This document shows, in pieces, positions 7,991 through 13,095 of a DNA stretch of 21,479 nucleotides. Under the pieces are notes generated by a model. The model was given only the letters and a program-made list of their open reading frames with translations. It did not search any database and had not been told where the DNA came from. Position 1 is the first letter of the stretch; the number at the start of each line of letters is the position of its first letter. The DNA is taken from the IMG/VR virus record IMGVR_UViG_3300013014_000150, positions 1 through 21,479 of that record. One strand, 5' to 3'. Source of the DNA: a virus. The translations under genes were made by a program, and so were the position numbers.

Positions 7991-8466
7991 AAAAAAAGCA
8001 TCGCGCCGTTGAATTGTTCAAGTGTCATCTGCTCGACGTAGCCTTCAACGAGTTCTCTATTTTGCTTGCTGTGAGGTACGATTGTGTACTTTGAACCAAC
8101 GCGTTTGTCGATAGGACGGTAAAGCGTTCCCATAATCTTGACCATGTTTTCACCTACGTTTGCAGCCCACGTTGAAATGTCCGCGTACTCGCCCATGCTG
8201 ATTGAGTAAAGGTCAGGAATAAAACCGAAGTCTTTGTCCTTGATTGTTATCGTTTCAAAGAACTTCGCTGATTCGTTTGCGAGTGTTCCTTCGAATGCTG
8301 CGAGTAATGTCGGCAAGTGTTGGAAGGGAATCTGTTCCGCTTGTTCTTTCAGTAGGTTACTGATGCTAACCAACTTGTCGATGTCGTTCTTCGCGCTGTG
8401 GTAGTCAACGTATTGCTTTACGCTAATCGAAGAATAGTCAGCTGGTATACTTACTTTTATGCTCAT
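7882..8466 (-). CDS. Tail assembly chaperone, zero-frame product (lambda gpG-like), 194 aa
   Basis: The protein starts MSIKVSIPADYSSISVKQYV. It contains FGFIPDLYSISMGEYADIST (residues 80-100 or so), then a MGTLYRPIDKR segment and a Tyr-containing polar region before the helical C-terminus. This pattern matches proteins often annotated as tail assembly chaperones in Bacteroidota phages. By analogy with lambda gpG, it would bind the tape measure during tail assembly and be absent from the virion. Codons 157-159 read CTT TTT TTT, a run of nine T that ends at the S160 codon; a -1 slip there opens a further 94-residue frame. The short form continues past the run to a Glu/Lys-rich tail and TAA. Start: the only good ATG, 13 nt after the stop of the upstream 89-aa gene. 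Confidence 0.65.
   Translation of the reverse strand: MSIKVSIPADYSSISVKQYVDYHSAKNDIDKLVSISNLLKEQAEQIPFQHLPTLLAAFEGTLANESAKFFETITIKDKDFGFIPDLYSISMGEYADISTWAANVGENMVKIMGTLYRPIDKRVGSKYTIVPHSKQNRELVEGYVEQMTLEQFNGAMLFFSTLLNELSNTSLDYLENEVKKLTEELTEQLKTETT
7990..7996 (-). promoter_or_regulatory. Slippery heptamer T TTT TTT for -1 ribosomal frameshifting
   Basis: On the minus strand the chaperone reads CTT TTT TTT TCG. The heptamer T-TTT-TTT therefore fits the X-XXY-YYZ rule exactly in the zero frame, and it lies within a run of nine T (plus-strand A at 7989-7997). The -1 frame is closed by a TGA about 20 nt upstream of the run, so any shift must occur after that point, and this is the obvious run. 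A downstream pseudoknot was not searched for. Confidence 0.6.
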
Positions 8467-8478
8467 ATTATTTTTGTT

Positions 8479-8748
8479 TTAAGATCCGCAATAAAGACAA
8501 CCTTCGTCGTCGTCGTCGATTGTGTTTGCTTCTTCGTGTACGCGTATGGCTTCCATGTGAACCTGTTCCTTCGTCCACTCTGGATGAAACATTGCAATCT
8601 GTGACCTCAAGAAGTTTAATTTGTTTTCGCTCATTTGTTTGTTATGTTCATTTTGCATATTGCTCGCCTTCTTCAATATCGCGTTCCACTCGAACTTGTC
8701 CTTCGGTGTGTTCCACAGTTCTTCGAACATCCAGTCGAGTGCGTTCAT
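8479..8748 (-). CDS. Conserved-type hypothetical protein, 89 aa
   Basis: The product starts MNALDWMFEELWNTPKDKFE, is helical and charged, and ends in an Asp/Glu run followed by a CLYCGS terminus with two Cys three residues apart. The frame can be extended 13 codons to a GTG at 8787, but the ATG at 8748 overlaps the TGA of the upstream 54-aa gene in an ATGA junction, like several other gene pairs here, so it is preferred. I do not recognise a function. The acidic stretch followed by C-x2-C is notable; two Cys are too few for a full zinc site without partners. It precedes the tail chaperone, so a role in late gene expression or assembly is possible but not shown. Confidence 0.6.
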   Translation of the reverse strand: MNALDWMFEELWNTPKDKFEWNAILKKASNMQNEHNKQMSENKLNFLRSQIAMFHPEWTKEQVHMEAIRVHEEANTIDDDDEGCLYCGS

Positions 8749-8909
8749 TTCGATTTGATTTCTCGCACGTCCCAAAACATATCGCACTCGTTGTTCTTTA
8801 TTGGTGGCTTACAGAAATACGATTGATAGTTATTTGCCTTTGCAAGGAAACGAAAACAGTTGTCCCTTTTGTCGCACGACATACCTGAGCATTTTGTTAT
8901 ATCCGCCAT
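8745..8909 (-). CDS. Small Cys-rich protein, 54 aa
   Basis: A short gene with ATG at 8909 and TGA at 8745-8747. It starts MADITKCSGMSCDKRDNCFR and has five Cys (residues 7, 12, 18, 33 and 42) plus aromatic residues (YQSYFC, CDMFW). I know similar small Cys-rich proteins from Bacteroidota phages, with a C-x4-C-x5-C N-terminus and a QSYF segment, and no known function. The spacing suggests metal binding. It starts two nt after the stop of the 81-aa gene and ends in an ATGA overlap with the 89-aa gene, so it fills the operon without a gap. Confidence comes from the junctions and Cys pattern. Confidence 0.7.
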   Translation of the reverse strand: MADITKCSGMSCDKRDNCFRFLAKANNYQSYFCKPPIKNNECDMFWDVREIKSK

Positions 8910-8911
8910 TG

Positions 8912-9157
8912 TTATACGATTAATTGTTCAACGTCGATTTCATGATGAGTGAGTAGTGCGCGAAAGTATTCAAAGACTTCTTCGATGCCTTCCTGATACG
9001 CGCCTTCTTGTCGCTCATTGTATTTCGTAAACTTGCGATATCCATTCATTTCAATTTCCCAAAGTAACGAAGCCATATCGAGAGCCTTTGTTACGCGTGT
9101 GAACTCCATACGATCGTCTAAATCGTCAAGGTCAAATGTTAAATTTACTTTGCTCAT
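8912..9157 (-). CDS. Conserved small phage protein, 81 aa
   Basis: The product starts MSKVNLTFDLDDLDDRMEFT and continues with VTKALDMASLLWEIEMNGYR and an acidic helical C-terminus (EGIEEVFEYFRALLTHHEID). I recall this kind of protein, with a TFDLDD-DDR N-terminus and an MA-(L/V)-LWE helix, from many phages of different hosts. I know of no demonstrated function. It is acidic, has no membrane segment or catalytic motif, and is packed tightly against the 54-aa gene (2-nt gap). Its place between the possible small terminase subunit and the tail genes is the only functional hint. Confidence 0.65.
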   Translation of the reverse strand: MSKVNLTFDLDDLDDRMEFTRVTKALDMASLLWEIEMNGYRKFTKYNERQEGAYQEGIEEVFEYFRALLTHHEIDVEQLIV

Positions 9158-9180
9158 TCGGTAATTTGTCGAATTGGTGC

Positions 9181-9459
9181 TTATAATTTGTCATTGATTA
9201 TTATTTGTACTGGTGCTTCGCTGTCACCTGCATGAACTGTTCTCGCCTGTTTAGGTTTGAAATATTCGAGCATTGCAAGGTAATGGTGAAGATAGTCTTC
9301 GTCGTCCATTGAATGAAGAACCGACATCGCACGCTCCGCGCCTTGCGTCACGACGTAGTCACCTAACTGATTCCACATTTCAGTCTTCTTGCTTAGTGCG
9401 CCCTTAGGCTTCAAACCACCGTGTCCTTTCTTCAATCGTCCGTGTTCGTCTCTTTCCAT
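9181..9459 (-). CDS. Possible terminase small subunit-like DNA-binding protein, 92 aa
   Basis: The N-terminus is basic and Gly-rich (RLKKGHGGLKPKGALSKKTE), followed by two acidic helices (VTQGAERAMSVLHSMDDEDY and LHHYLAMLEYFKPK) and a beta-type end. In Bacteroidota phages, proteins with a G-KPKG-(S/A)-x-(N/S)-K-(K/R)-T start and a helical EYFKPK body are sometimes annotated as small terminase subunits or DNA-binding proteins. I use that name with caution because the large subunit lies about 8.5 kb away on the other strand. The frame opens at a TTG (9468), but the ATG at 9459 is the more usual start. A perfect 15-nt palindrome lies just upstream. Confidence 0.45.
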   Translation of the reverse strand: MERDEHGRLKKGHGGLKPKGALSKKTEMWNQLGDYVVTQGAERAMSVLHSMDDEDYLHHYLAMLEYFKPKQARTVHAGDSEAPVQIIINDKL

Positions 9460-9464
9460 ATCTG

Positions 9465-9479
9465 ACAATAATTTATTGT
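9465..9479. repeat. Perfect 15-nt palindrome upstream of the small terminase-like gene
   Basis: The sequence acaataatttattgt is a perfect inverted repeat of two 7-nt arms around one T. It lies 5 nt before the ATG at 9459, in the 41-nt gap after the preceding gene. It could be an operator or an RNA element at the start site. As it is AT-rich, chance is a real possibility. Confidence 0.35.
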
Positions 9480-9500
9480 GCTAAAATGTAAATATAAGAA

Positions 9501-9854
9501 CTACCCCAATTTACCCTTGTAATGGTTGATAAGTTGTTCCATTCGTGAGTCGTAATATTTCGAGAACGTCTTGAATCCGTCGTTGTCTTGTTCGAATAGT
9601 CGAAAGAGAACACCTCTCAATCTTTGTGAAGGTTTCTTTAACGTATCTTCAAGTTCACTCTTAAGACTTTCTACCGCGTCCAGTTCTTCGCGTTTGAAGT
9701 CTTCGTCTTTGAAGGCAAGATAACCGAACTGATTAGCTATTGTAAATAGTTCTGACGCTTGCAAAGGTGAAAGTTCATTCGTTCCAAAGGTCAGTTTGAG
9801 TGTTTTGTCCTTTCGCGTACCTACGCTTTCAAGTTGAGCTGCTATAATTATCAT
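9501..9854 (-). CDS. Conserved phage protein of unknown function, 117 aa
   Basis: The N-terminal part is beta-like (AQLESVGTRKDKTLKLTFGT), followed by LSPLQASELFTIANQFGYLA, a charged linker, a helical stretch with KKPSQRLRGVLFRLFEQ and a basic end (YYDSRMEQLINHYKGKLG). This plan of a short beta domain followed by a SQRLR-V-(L/F)-(Y/F) helix is familiar to me from Bacteroidota phages, without a known function. The SQRLR helix and basic C-terminus could bind nucleic acid or protein; that is a guess. The ATG at 9854 overlaps the TGA of the upstream 149-aa gene (ATGA), so the two are coupled. Confidence 0.6.
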   Translation of the reverse strand: MIIIAAQLESVGTRKDKTLKLTFGTNELSPLQASELFTIANQFGYLAFKDEDFKREELDAVESLKSELEDTLKKPSQRLRGVLFRLFEQDNDGFKTFSKYYDSRMEQLINHYKGKLG

Positions 9855-10300
9855 TTGTTTAAGTTCAATGTGATTGAATCGAATATTTTTTTATATTCTT
9901 TTTGGTTTTCTGGATGAAATATTGAATACAATTTGTATTCTGCTTCTGCAATATAATTTGAAATTTCTTTATGAAGAGTATTAATGTTAGAAGCAATTTC
10001 ATAAAATTCTAATTCAATAGCATCTGCTTCAGCCATTAAGCAACAGTCCAAAAAGTATTGAGTGTTAATAGTTGATTGATTGCCTGCGTGATATCCTAAC
10101 CAAAATCCTTCTATCAAACTTAATGAATTGCCATTGTAATTTAAAAATCTATCATTGCGACCTTTAATGTTGCTTACCAACATAGACCAAGAAGCATCGT
10201 CAGTTTGGAAGTCATCGTCATTAATGAATCCATAGCTTTTATCAAACCATTTTATTTGATATTCTGGAACTATTACAAGTTTTGTTTCAGTAAGTGTCAT
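9851..10300 (-). CDS. Hypothetical protein, AT-rich gene, 149 aa
   Basis: The product starts MTLTETKLVIVPEYQIKWFD and is acidic, aromatic and largely helical (MAEADAIELEFYEIASNINT, AEAEYKLYSIFHPENQKEYK). I do not recognise it. Its base composition is clearly more AT-rich than that of the surrounding genes, with many AAT, ATT and TTT codons where neighbours use more GC, which suggests separate acquisition. It is the first gene after the 10.3-10.67 kb intergenic region and heads the long tail operon; it ends in an ATGA overlap with the 117-aa gene. A phage accessory (moron-type) role is possible but unproven. Confidence 0.55.
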   Translation of the reverse strand: MTLTETKLVIVPEYQIKWFDKSYGFINDDDFQTDDASWSMLVSNIKGRNDRFLNYNGNSLSLIEGFWLGYHAGNQSTINTQYFLDCCLMAEADAIELEFYEIASNINTLHKEISNYIAEAEYKLYSIFHPENQKEYKKIFDSITLNLNK

Positions 10301-10667
10301 TGTATGTCATTAAATTTATTAGTAGGTCACTAAATATGCAAAGAAAAGAAAAGAACAAAGAAAACGTGTAAGCACTTTAAAGAAAGAACAAAAGAAAAAG
10401 CTCCCCCGAAAAAGATTACTCTCGCCCTTAAAAGGGCAGTTGCACGATCCAAGCATTGGTTTATTGCAAGTGTAGTCATTGTTTACTTCGCTGTGACTTA
10501 CGAAGGCGGTTTGTGTTCTTATCCAGTTTGTTTCATTTAGTTCAAAAAATATACCCCCAATTGTTTTGCTCCGTCAAGTGCTAAACAAAAGGGGGTAATG
10601 CTAAATACACTTGACTATACAAAGATACGTTCGCACTTCCAAAGGTTGCCTGCAAAGTTTTAAGTTC
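10301..10667. other. Intergenic region between regulatory and tail operons
   Basis: About 370 nt without a confident gene. It holds a strong minus-strand terminator (10544-10597), a short inverted repeat gcccttaaaagggc near 10428-10441, and an A/G-rich tract on the plus strand near 10336-10400. Three related motifs (tgtcatt, tgtcattaaat, ggtcactaaat) lie between about 10294 and 10336. Two frames are open: a minus-strand ORF 10479-10330 (49 aa, hydrophobic second half) and a plus-strand frame ending at a TAG near 10540 that looks membrane-like but lacks a usual start codon. A perfect -7-like element TATCTTTG (minus, 10620-10627) has no -33 partner at the usual spacing. A promoter for the tail operon would be expected here but was not found with confidence. 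Confidence 0.5.
10544..10597 (-). terminator. Rho-independent terminator of the regulatory operon
   Basis: Two arms around a 10-nt loop pair over 15 base pairs: a 7-bp outer stem TACCCCC/GGGGGTA (10552-10558 with 10591-10597), a 2x2 internal loop, a 6-bp inner stem, a single mismatch and two GC pairs. On the minus strand the hairpin is followed by six T (10549-10544). It lies about 70 nt beyond the stop of the Cys-rich gene, as expected for the end of the nuclease/sigma-like/Cys-rich unit. The plus strand has no T run after the hairpin, so it is one-directional. Confidence 0.75.
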
Positions 10668-11135
10668 TTAATTGTTCAAATCAACATCGACGTCCTTCAT
10701 TGATTCAAGAAACGTATTGATGTCTTTCTTCACGCAAGGTGGACACGTTGAACGCTCGTTGAACGCTCCTGTGGCTTTGTCCTTGAACGAATAGAACTTC
10801 AGCATATCTTTCTGTTCCAAACGTCCTTGCGCTTTCATATCGAGCAGGAATCGTTTGAACTCTATTTGTTCGTCCATTGAAAGAACACCTTCCCATTTTG
10901 ACGCTGGGCAAGATGCGAAAGCTAACTTTGCTTTTATCGGCATCACACACCCACAAAGTTGAATTGATTTGCGACGGAACAACACTTCGTATTTTGTTTC
11001 AAATACATTTCCTTCTGCGTCCACTTCGCCACCCACGATCAATGGTCCGCAGCTTTGCGTTGAAGGTTCGAAGAATTTACAGGTGCGACATATTTCTAAA
11101 CGTCGCTTATACTCATTTGATTTTGCGAATAACAT
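10668..11135 (-). CDS. Cys-rich, probably zinc-binding phage protein, 155 aa
   Basis: The N-terminal half carries repeated Cys pairs: ICRTCKFF near residue 15, SCGPL, LCGCVMPIKAKLAFASCPAS near residues 60-80 and a STCPPCVKKD pair near residue 130. The order ICxxCxxF ... CGCxMPxK ... ASCPxxKW matches small Cys-rich proteins I have seen in Bacteroidota phages, presumably binding zinc; no function is known to me. The second half is charged and helical. The ATG at 11135 overlaps the end of the sigma-like gene by 23 nt. Being last in a unit with a sigma-like protein suggests a gene-expression role (inference). Confidence 0.6.
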   Translation of the reverse strand: MLFAKSNEYKRRLEICRTCKFFEPSTQSCGPLIVGGEVDAEGNVFETKYEVLFRRKSIQLCGCVMPIKAKLAFASCPASKWEGVLSMDEQIEFKRFLLDMKAQGRLEQKDMLKFYSFKDKATGAFNERSTCPPCVKKDINTFLESMKDVDVDLNN

Positions 11136-11616
11136 TTGCTCTTATTTTAGTTTTAATTGAATCTATTGTTCTATAAAGGAATACGGTAGGTATTCCTGTT
11201 TGTTTCGAAAATTCACGATATGTGAAACCCTCGAAGATATACTCTTGGAAAATCAGACGTTCAAACTCGGTTAATCGACTTATAAGAATATCCAGTTGCT
11301 CGTTTGTCATTCGTGCGCCTAGCCACGTCTTGTCGACCTCGTGAGCATATTCTTTGAAGTCGCGTCGGTTTCTATTCCAAGCAATTGTTTGGCGGTAGAA
11401 TGGCGACGTTGGACTATTGACGGCTAAGTACATAACGCGTATTAAATAGAACTCGAAGTCGCCTGTGTCGATTAGTTTCTCGATGTGCTTTGAACCAAAC
11501 ATAGACAGCAAAGAATCGTGAAGCAAGTCTTCGTAATAGTCCTCACCTCGCGATATATTCTTCGCAAGTTCTTTGAACTTTTTATAGTTTCCGTCTATGT
11601 AATGTTCAAGTGTCAC
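11113..11616 (-). CDS. Sigma-factor-like transcription regulator, 167 aa
   Basis: The arrangement resembles short sigma70-family (ECF-type) proteins. An N-terminal helical part with SRGEDYYEDLLHDSLLSMFG (residues 22-41) looks like region 2. After a linker, LTEFERLIFQEYIFEGFTYR and EFSKQTGIPTVFLYRTIDSI (about residues 115-155) look like region 4 with its helix-turn-helix. It would redirect host RNA polymerase, plausibly to phage promoters such as those of the tail operon; that target is inferred. The start is GTG at 11616, overlapping the TGA of the nuclease gene (GTGA). Similar proteins in Bacteroidota phages are often labelled sigma-like without proof. Confidence 0.6.
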   Translation of the reverse strand: MTLEHYIDGNYKKFKELAKNISRGEDYYEDLLHDSLLSMFGSKHIEKLIDTGDFEFYLIRVMYLAVNSPTSPFYRQTIAWNRNRRDFKEYAHEVDKTWLGARMTNEQLDILISRLTEFERLIFQEYIFEGFTYREFSKQTGIPTVFLYRTIDSIKTKIRANVIRKIK

Positions 11617-12017
11617 TCATTGAAGTATTCGTCGATTACTTTGATTGCTTCTTCGCTACCTTTACAAATATAAGAACAATACCCTCTGTTTCTTAATTGT
11701 TCTTGCCAACGCTTTTGTTCTGGAGATGCGACACCCCCCTTTTCTTTCTTCATTTCAATAGCAAGACCGAAGAAAGCACCGCGTGGTTCGTAAATAAACA
11801 AGTCGGGGAAGCCTTTGACGTATCCAGTACGCTTCATTTTGATTGCTTGAAGATAACTTGTTCGCATACCACCTGCGGAAGCGCAATAAAGCGCGTCGGG
11901 ATATGCTAAACGAAGGTATTTTATTACAATTTCTTGTTGGTTCGATTCGCTTTCGGGTGTTATTTTACGCTTCACAACACTTTTTTTATACGTTTTCTTA
12001 AAAGTTTTCACGTTCAT
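11613..12017 (-). CDS. VRR-NUC domain nuclease, 134 aa
   Basis: A stand-alone VRR-NUC type nuclease of the PD-(D/E)xK fold. After a basic N-terminus, SNQQEIVIKYLRLAYPDALY is the first helix-strand. KGFPDLFIY (residues 69-77) holds the acidic metal ligand Asp72, LAIEMKKEKGG (85-95) holds the E-x-K pair (Glu88, Lys90), and SPEQKRWQEQL supplies the conserved Gln/Trp helix. The length fits single-domain phage members. Such enzymes cut branched or structured DNA; here a role in recombination or packaging is possible. The frame opens at TTG 12023, but the ATG at 12017 is preferred. It leads the leftward unit and diverges from the early genes. Confidence 0.85.
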   Translation of the reverse strand: MNVKTFKKTYKKSVVKRKITPESESNQQEIVIKYLRLAYPDALYCASAGGMRTSYLQAIKMKRTGYVKGFPDLFIYEPRGAFFGLAIEMKKEKGGVASPEQKRWQEQLRNRGYCSYICKGSEEAIKVIDEYFNE

Positions 12018-12062
12018 TTTCAATCAGTTAGAAATTATTTTCAATTTATTTTCATTTTTTTG

Positions 12063-12092
12063 TTGTGTATTCAAAAGTTTAGCATATATTTG
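12063..12092 (+). promoter_or_regulatory. Bacteroidota-type promoter for the rightward operon
   Basis: TTG at 12063-12065 is followed after exactly 19 nt by TATATTTG at 12085-12092. This matches the Bacteroidota housekeeping promoter (TTG at -33, TAnnTTTG at -7). The first rightward ATG (12125) lies 33 nt downstream, leaving a short A/C-rich leader. An identical pair with identical spacing occurs at 12744-12773. Confidence 0.8.
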
Positions 12093-12124
12093 TACTCAAC
12101 AAAACAAAGATAAACAAAAACAAC

Positions 12125-12238
12125 ATGAAAAAAACACTACTCTACATCGCAATCCTGTTCGCAGGAATGTTAATCGCAGGAACGATTGACGAACAAACAA
12201 GAATCTTAGAACAAACCCCAAACACAACAAACAAATGA
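12125..12238 (+). CDS. Small membrane or secreted peptide, 37 aa
   Basis: The frame starts 33 nt after the promoter and encodes MKKTLLYIAILFAGMLIAGT followed by a 17-residue polar tail. Two Lys and a hydrophobic segment of about 16 residues make a single membrane helix or signal-like sequence; there is no lipobox Cys. I do not recognise a family. The TGA overlaps the ATG of the next gene (ATGA), which supports translation. As the first gene after the promoter it would be expressed early, and a host-membrane role is possible (inference). Confidence 0.65.
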   Translation: MKKTLLYIAILFAGMLIAGTIDEQTRILEQTPNTTNK

Positions 12239-12405
12239 AAGTAGAATTAATTGAAGAACAAGCCTACAACGGAACAAAGTATTGGATAAAAGTTGATGGT
12301 ACTTACCAACGTATTTTTAGAACTTACGAAGAAGCCAAAGAAGAATTTGACAAAGCGGCATGTTTCGTACCAACACAAACAATCTTAGAAACAAAAGAAA
12401 TCTAA
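12235..12405 (+). CDS. Small hypothetical early protein, 56 aa
   Basis: The product starts MKVELIEEQAYNGTKYWIKV and continues as a strand-rich then helical acidic protein (YEEAKEEFDKAACFVPTQTI). The alternation YWIKVDGTY-RIF-TYEEAKEEF looks like a compact beta-beta-alpha domain. I cannot name a family. It is coupled to the preceding 37-aa gene by an ATGA junction and followed by a 14-nt gap. A host-takeover function would be typical of its early position but is not shown by the sequence. Confidence 0.7.
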   Translation: MKVELIEEQAYNGTKYWIKVDGTYQRIFRTYEEAKEEFDKAACFVPTQTILETKEI

Positions 12406-12419
12406 AACCAACAAATCAA

Positions 12420-12647
12420 ATGAACAATGAAAAACACTATTACACAACACCTTTCTTATTCGAAAGCGAAGTTAAACTCCTTCTGGATTCAATTATGCAA
12501 ACCCAAGATTATTGGGGCAATAAGAGAAATGGAACACTGGCTTGGGATACGTTTTGTCAAAGTCGAATTGACGAACTTGAACCACTACTCAACAAACTTG
12601 ATTCAACATCTTGGAAAGAACTACCAGAGCCAACAGAAGAAATCTAA
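12420..12647 (+). CDS. Small hypothetical early protein, 75 aa
   Basis: The product starts MNNEKHYYTTPFLFESEVKL and is acidic with Trp and Tyr residues (DYWGNKRNGTLAWDTFCQSR, ELEPLLNKLDSTSWKELPEP). It is not similar to anything I can name. The frame is open from 12360, but the ATG at 12420 follows the upstream stop and an A/C-rich leader, so it is chosen. A different frame is open across it from 12427 to 12783; the amino-acid mix favours the 75-aa frame here, while the part after 12647 is considered separately. Confidence 0.6.
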   Translation: MNNEKHYYTTPFLFESEVKLLLDSIMQTQDYWGNKRNGTLAWDTFCQSRIDELEPLLNKLDSTSWKELPEPTEEI

Positions 12648-12743
12648 CTTTGTTTGTGTTTACTCCTCAGCAAACGCATACAACCTAACGCACAACGAGG
12701 TCGCAGACAACATCGAGAAATGTCAAAAACTTTCAGAAGCGCG

Positions 12744-12773
12744 TTGGAACGACAACTTAATTGAATATATTTG
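12744..12773 (+). promoter_or_regulatory. Second Bacteroidota-type promoter, upstream of the SSB operon
   Basis: TTG at 12744-12746, 19 nt, then TATATTTG at 12766-12773, identical in sequence and spacing to the promoter at 12063. The ATG of the 99-aa gene lies 22 nt beyond the -7 element. It would give the replication genes a start independent of the small early genes. Confidence 0.75.
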
Positions 12774-12795
12774 TAATCACTAAAATCAAATAACT

Positions 12796-13095
12796 ATGAA
12801 ATCATTTTATTGCCCACGCGTTTCTTATTGCTTTACCAAAGACGATATGAACACGCTCAACGAAAGAATCAAATCAATTGCTTTAAACTACCACGAAGAA
12901 GAAACAGGATGGTTTGACGTTGATGAAAAACAACACCTTGTATTTATTGACGATCAAGACAATATGTACACCATTCATTTGCGTGGTCGCTTCTGGAGAA
13001 AAGATGAGCCAAACTTCGACCTTGAGTTTGTAAGACTTGAAAAGGACGGAATATCATTTCACTTTGACACAGAAATGTTTGACGAAAAAGTATAA
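12796..13095 (+). CDS. Hypothetical protein, 99 aa
   Basis: The product starts MKSFYCPRVSYCFTKDDMNT. It is acidic, with a helical first half (NTLNERIKSIALNYHEEETG) and a beta-rich second half with alternating aromatic residues (HLVFIDDQDNMYTIHLRGRF, FDLEFVRLEKDGISFHFDTE). I do not recognise a family. It is the first gene after the second promoter, and its TAA overlaps the ATG of the SSB-like gene (TAATG), so it is probably coupled to it. A role next to ssDNA binding is possible only by position. Confidence 0.65.
   Translation: MKSFYCPRVSYCFTKDDMNTLNERIKSIALNYHEEETGWFDVDEKQHLVFIDDQDNMYTIHLRGRFWRKDEPNFDLEFVRLEKDGISFHFDTEMFDEKV

Noticed and set aside
8520-8888. 122-codon plus-strand ORF opposite the small Cys-rich and 89-aa genes
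   Set aside because: Cys/Ser/Arg-rich antisense translation; the minus-strand genes have start-stop junctions and natural composition.
10516-10524. DnaA-box-like sequence (ttatccag) and a possible replication origin in the intergenic region
   Set aside because: Only one partial match was seen, with no cluster; not enough for an origin.
10620-10627. Second minus-strand TATCTTTG, possible promoter of the tail operon
   Set aside because: TTTG sequences upstream lie 12 or 25 nt away, not about 19, and transcription from here would run straight into the terminator.
12105-12134. Minus-strand -7-like element TATCTTTG (12105-12112), possible promoter of the nuclease operon
   Set aside because: The -7 match is perfect, but no TTG lies at the usual distance; only a T tract is there. 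Kept as a weak half-site, not a promoter call.
12427-12647. First part of the 118-codon frame overlapping the 75-aa gene
   Set aside because: In this stretch its Lys/Asn/Ile-rich translation is less protein-like than the 75-aa frame; only the part after 12647 is kept as an open question.
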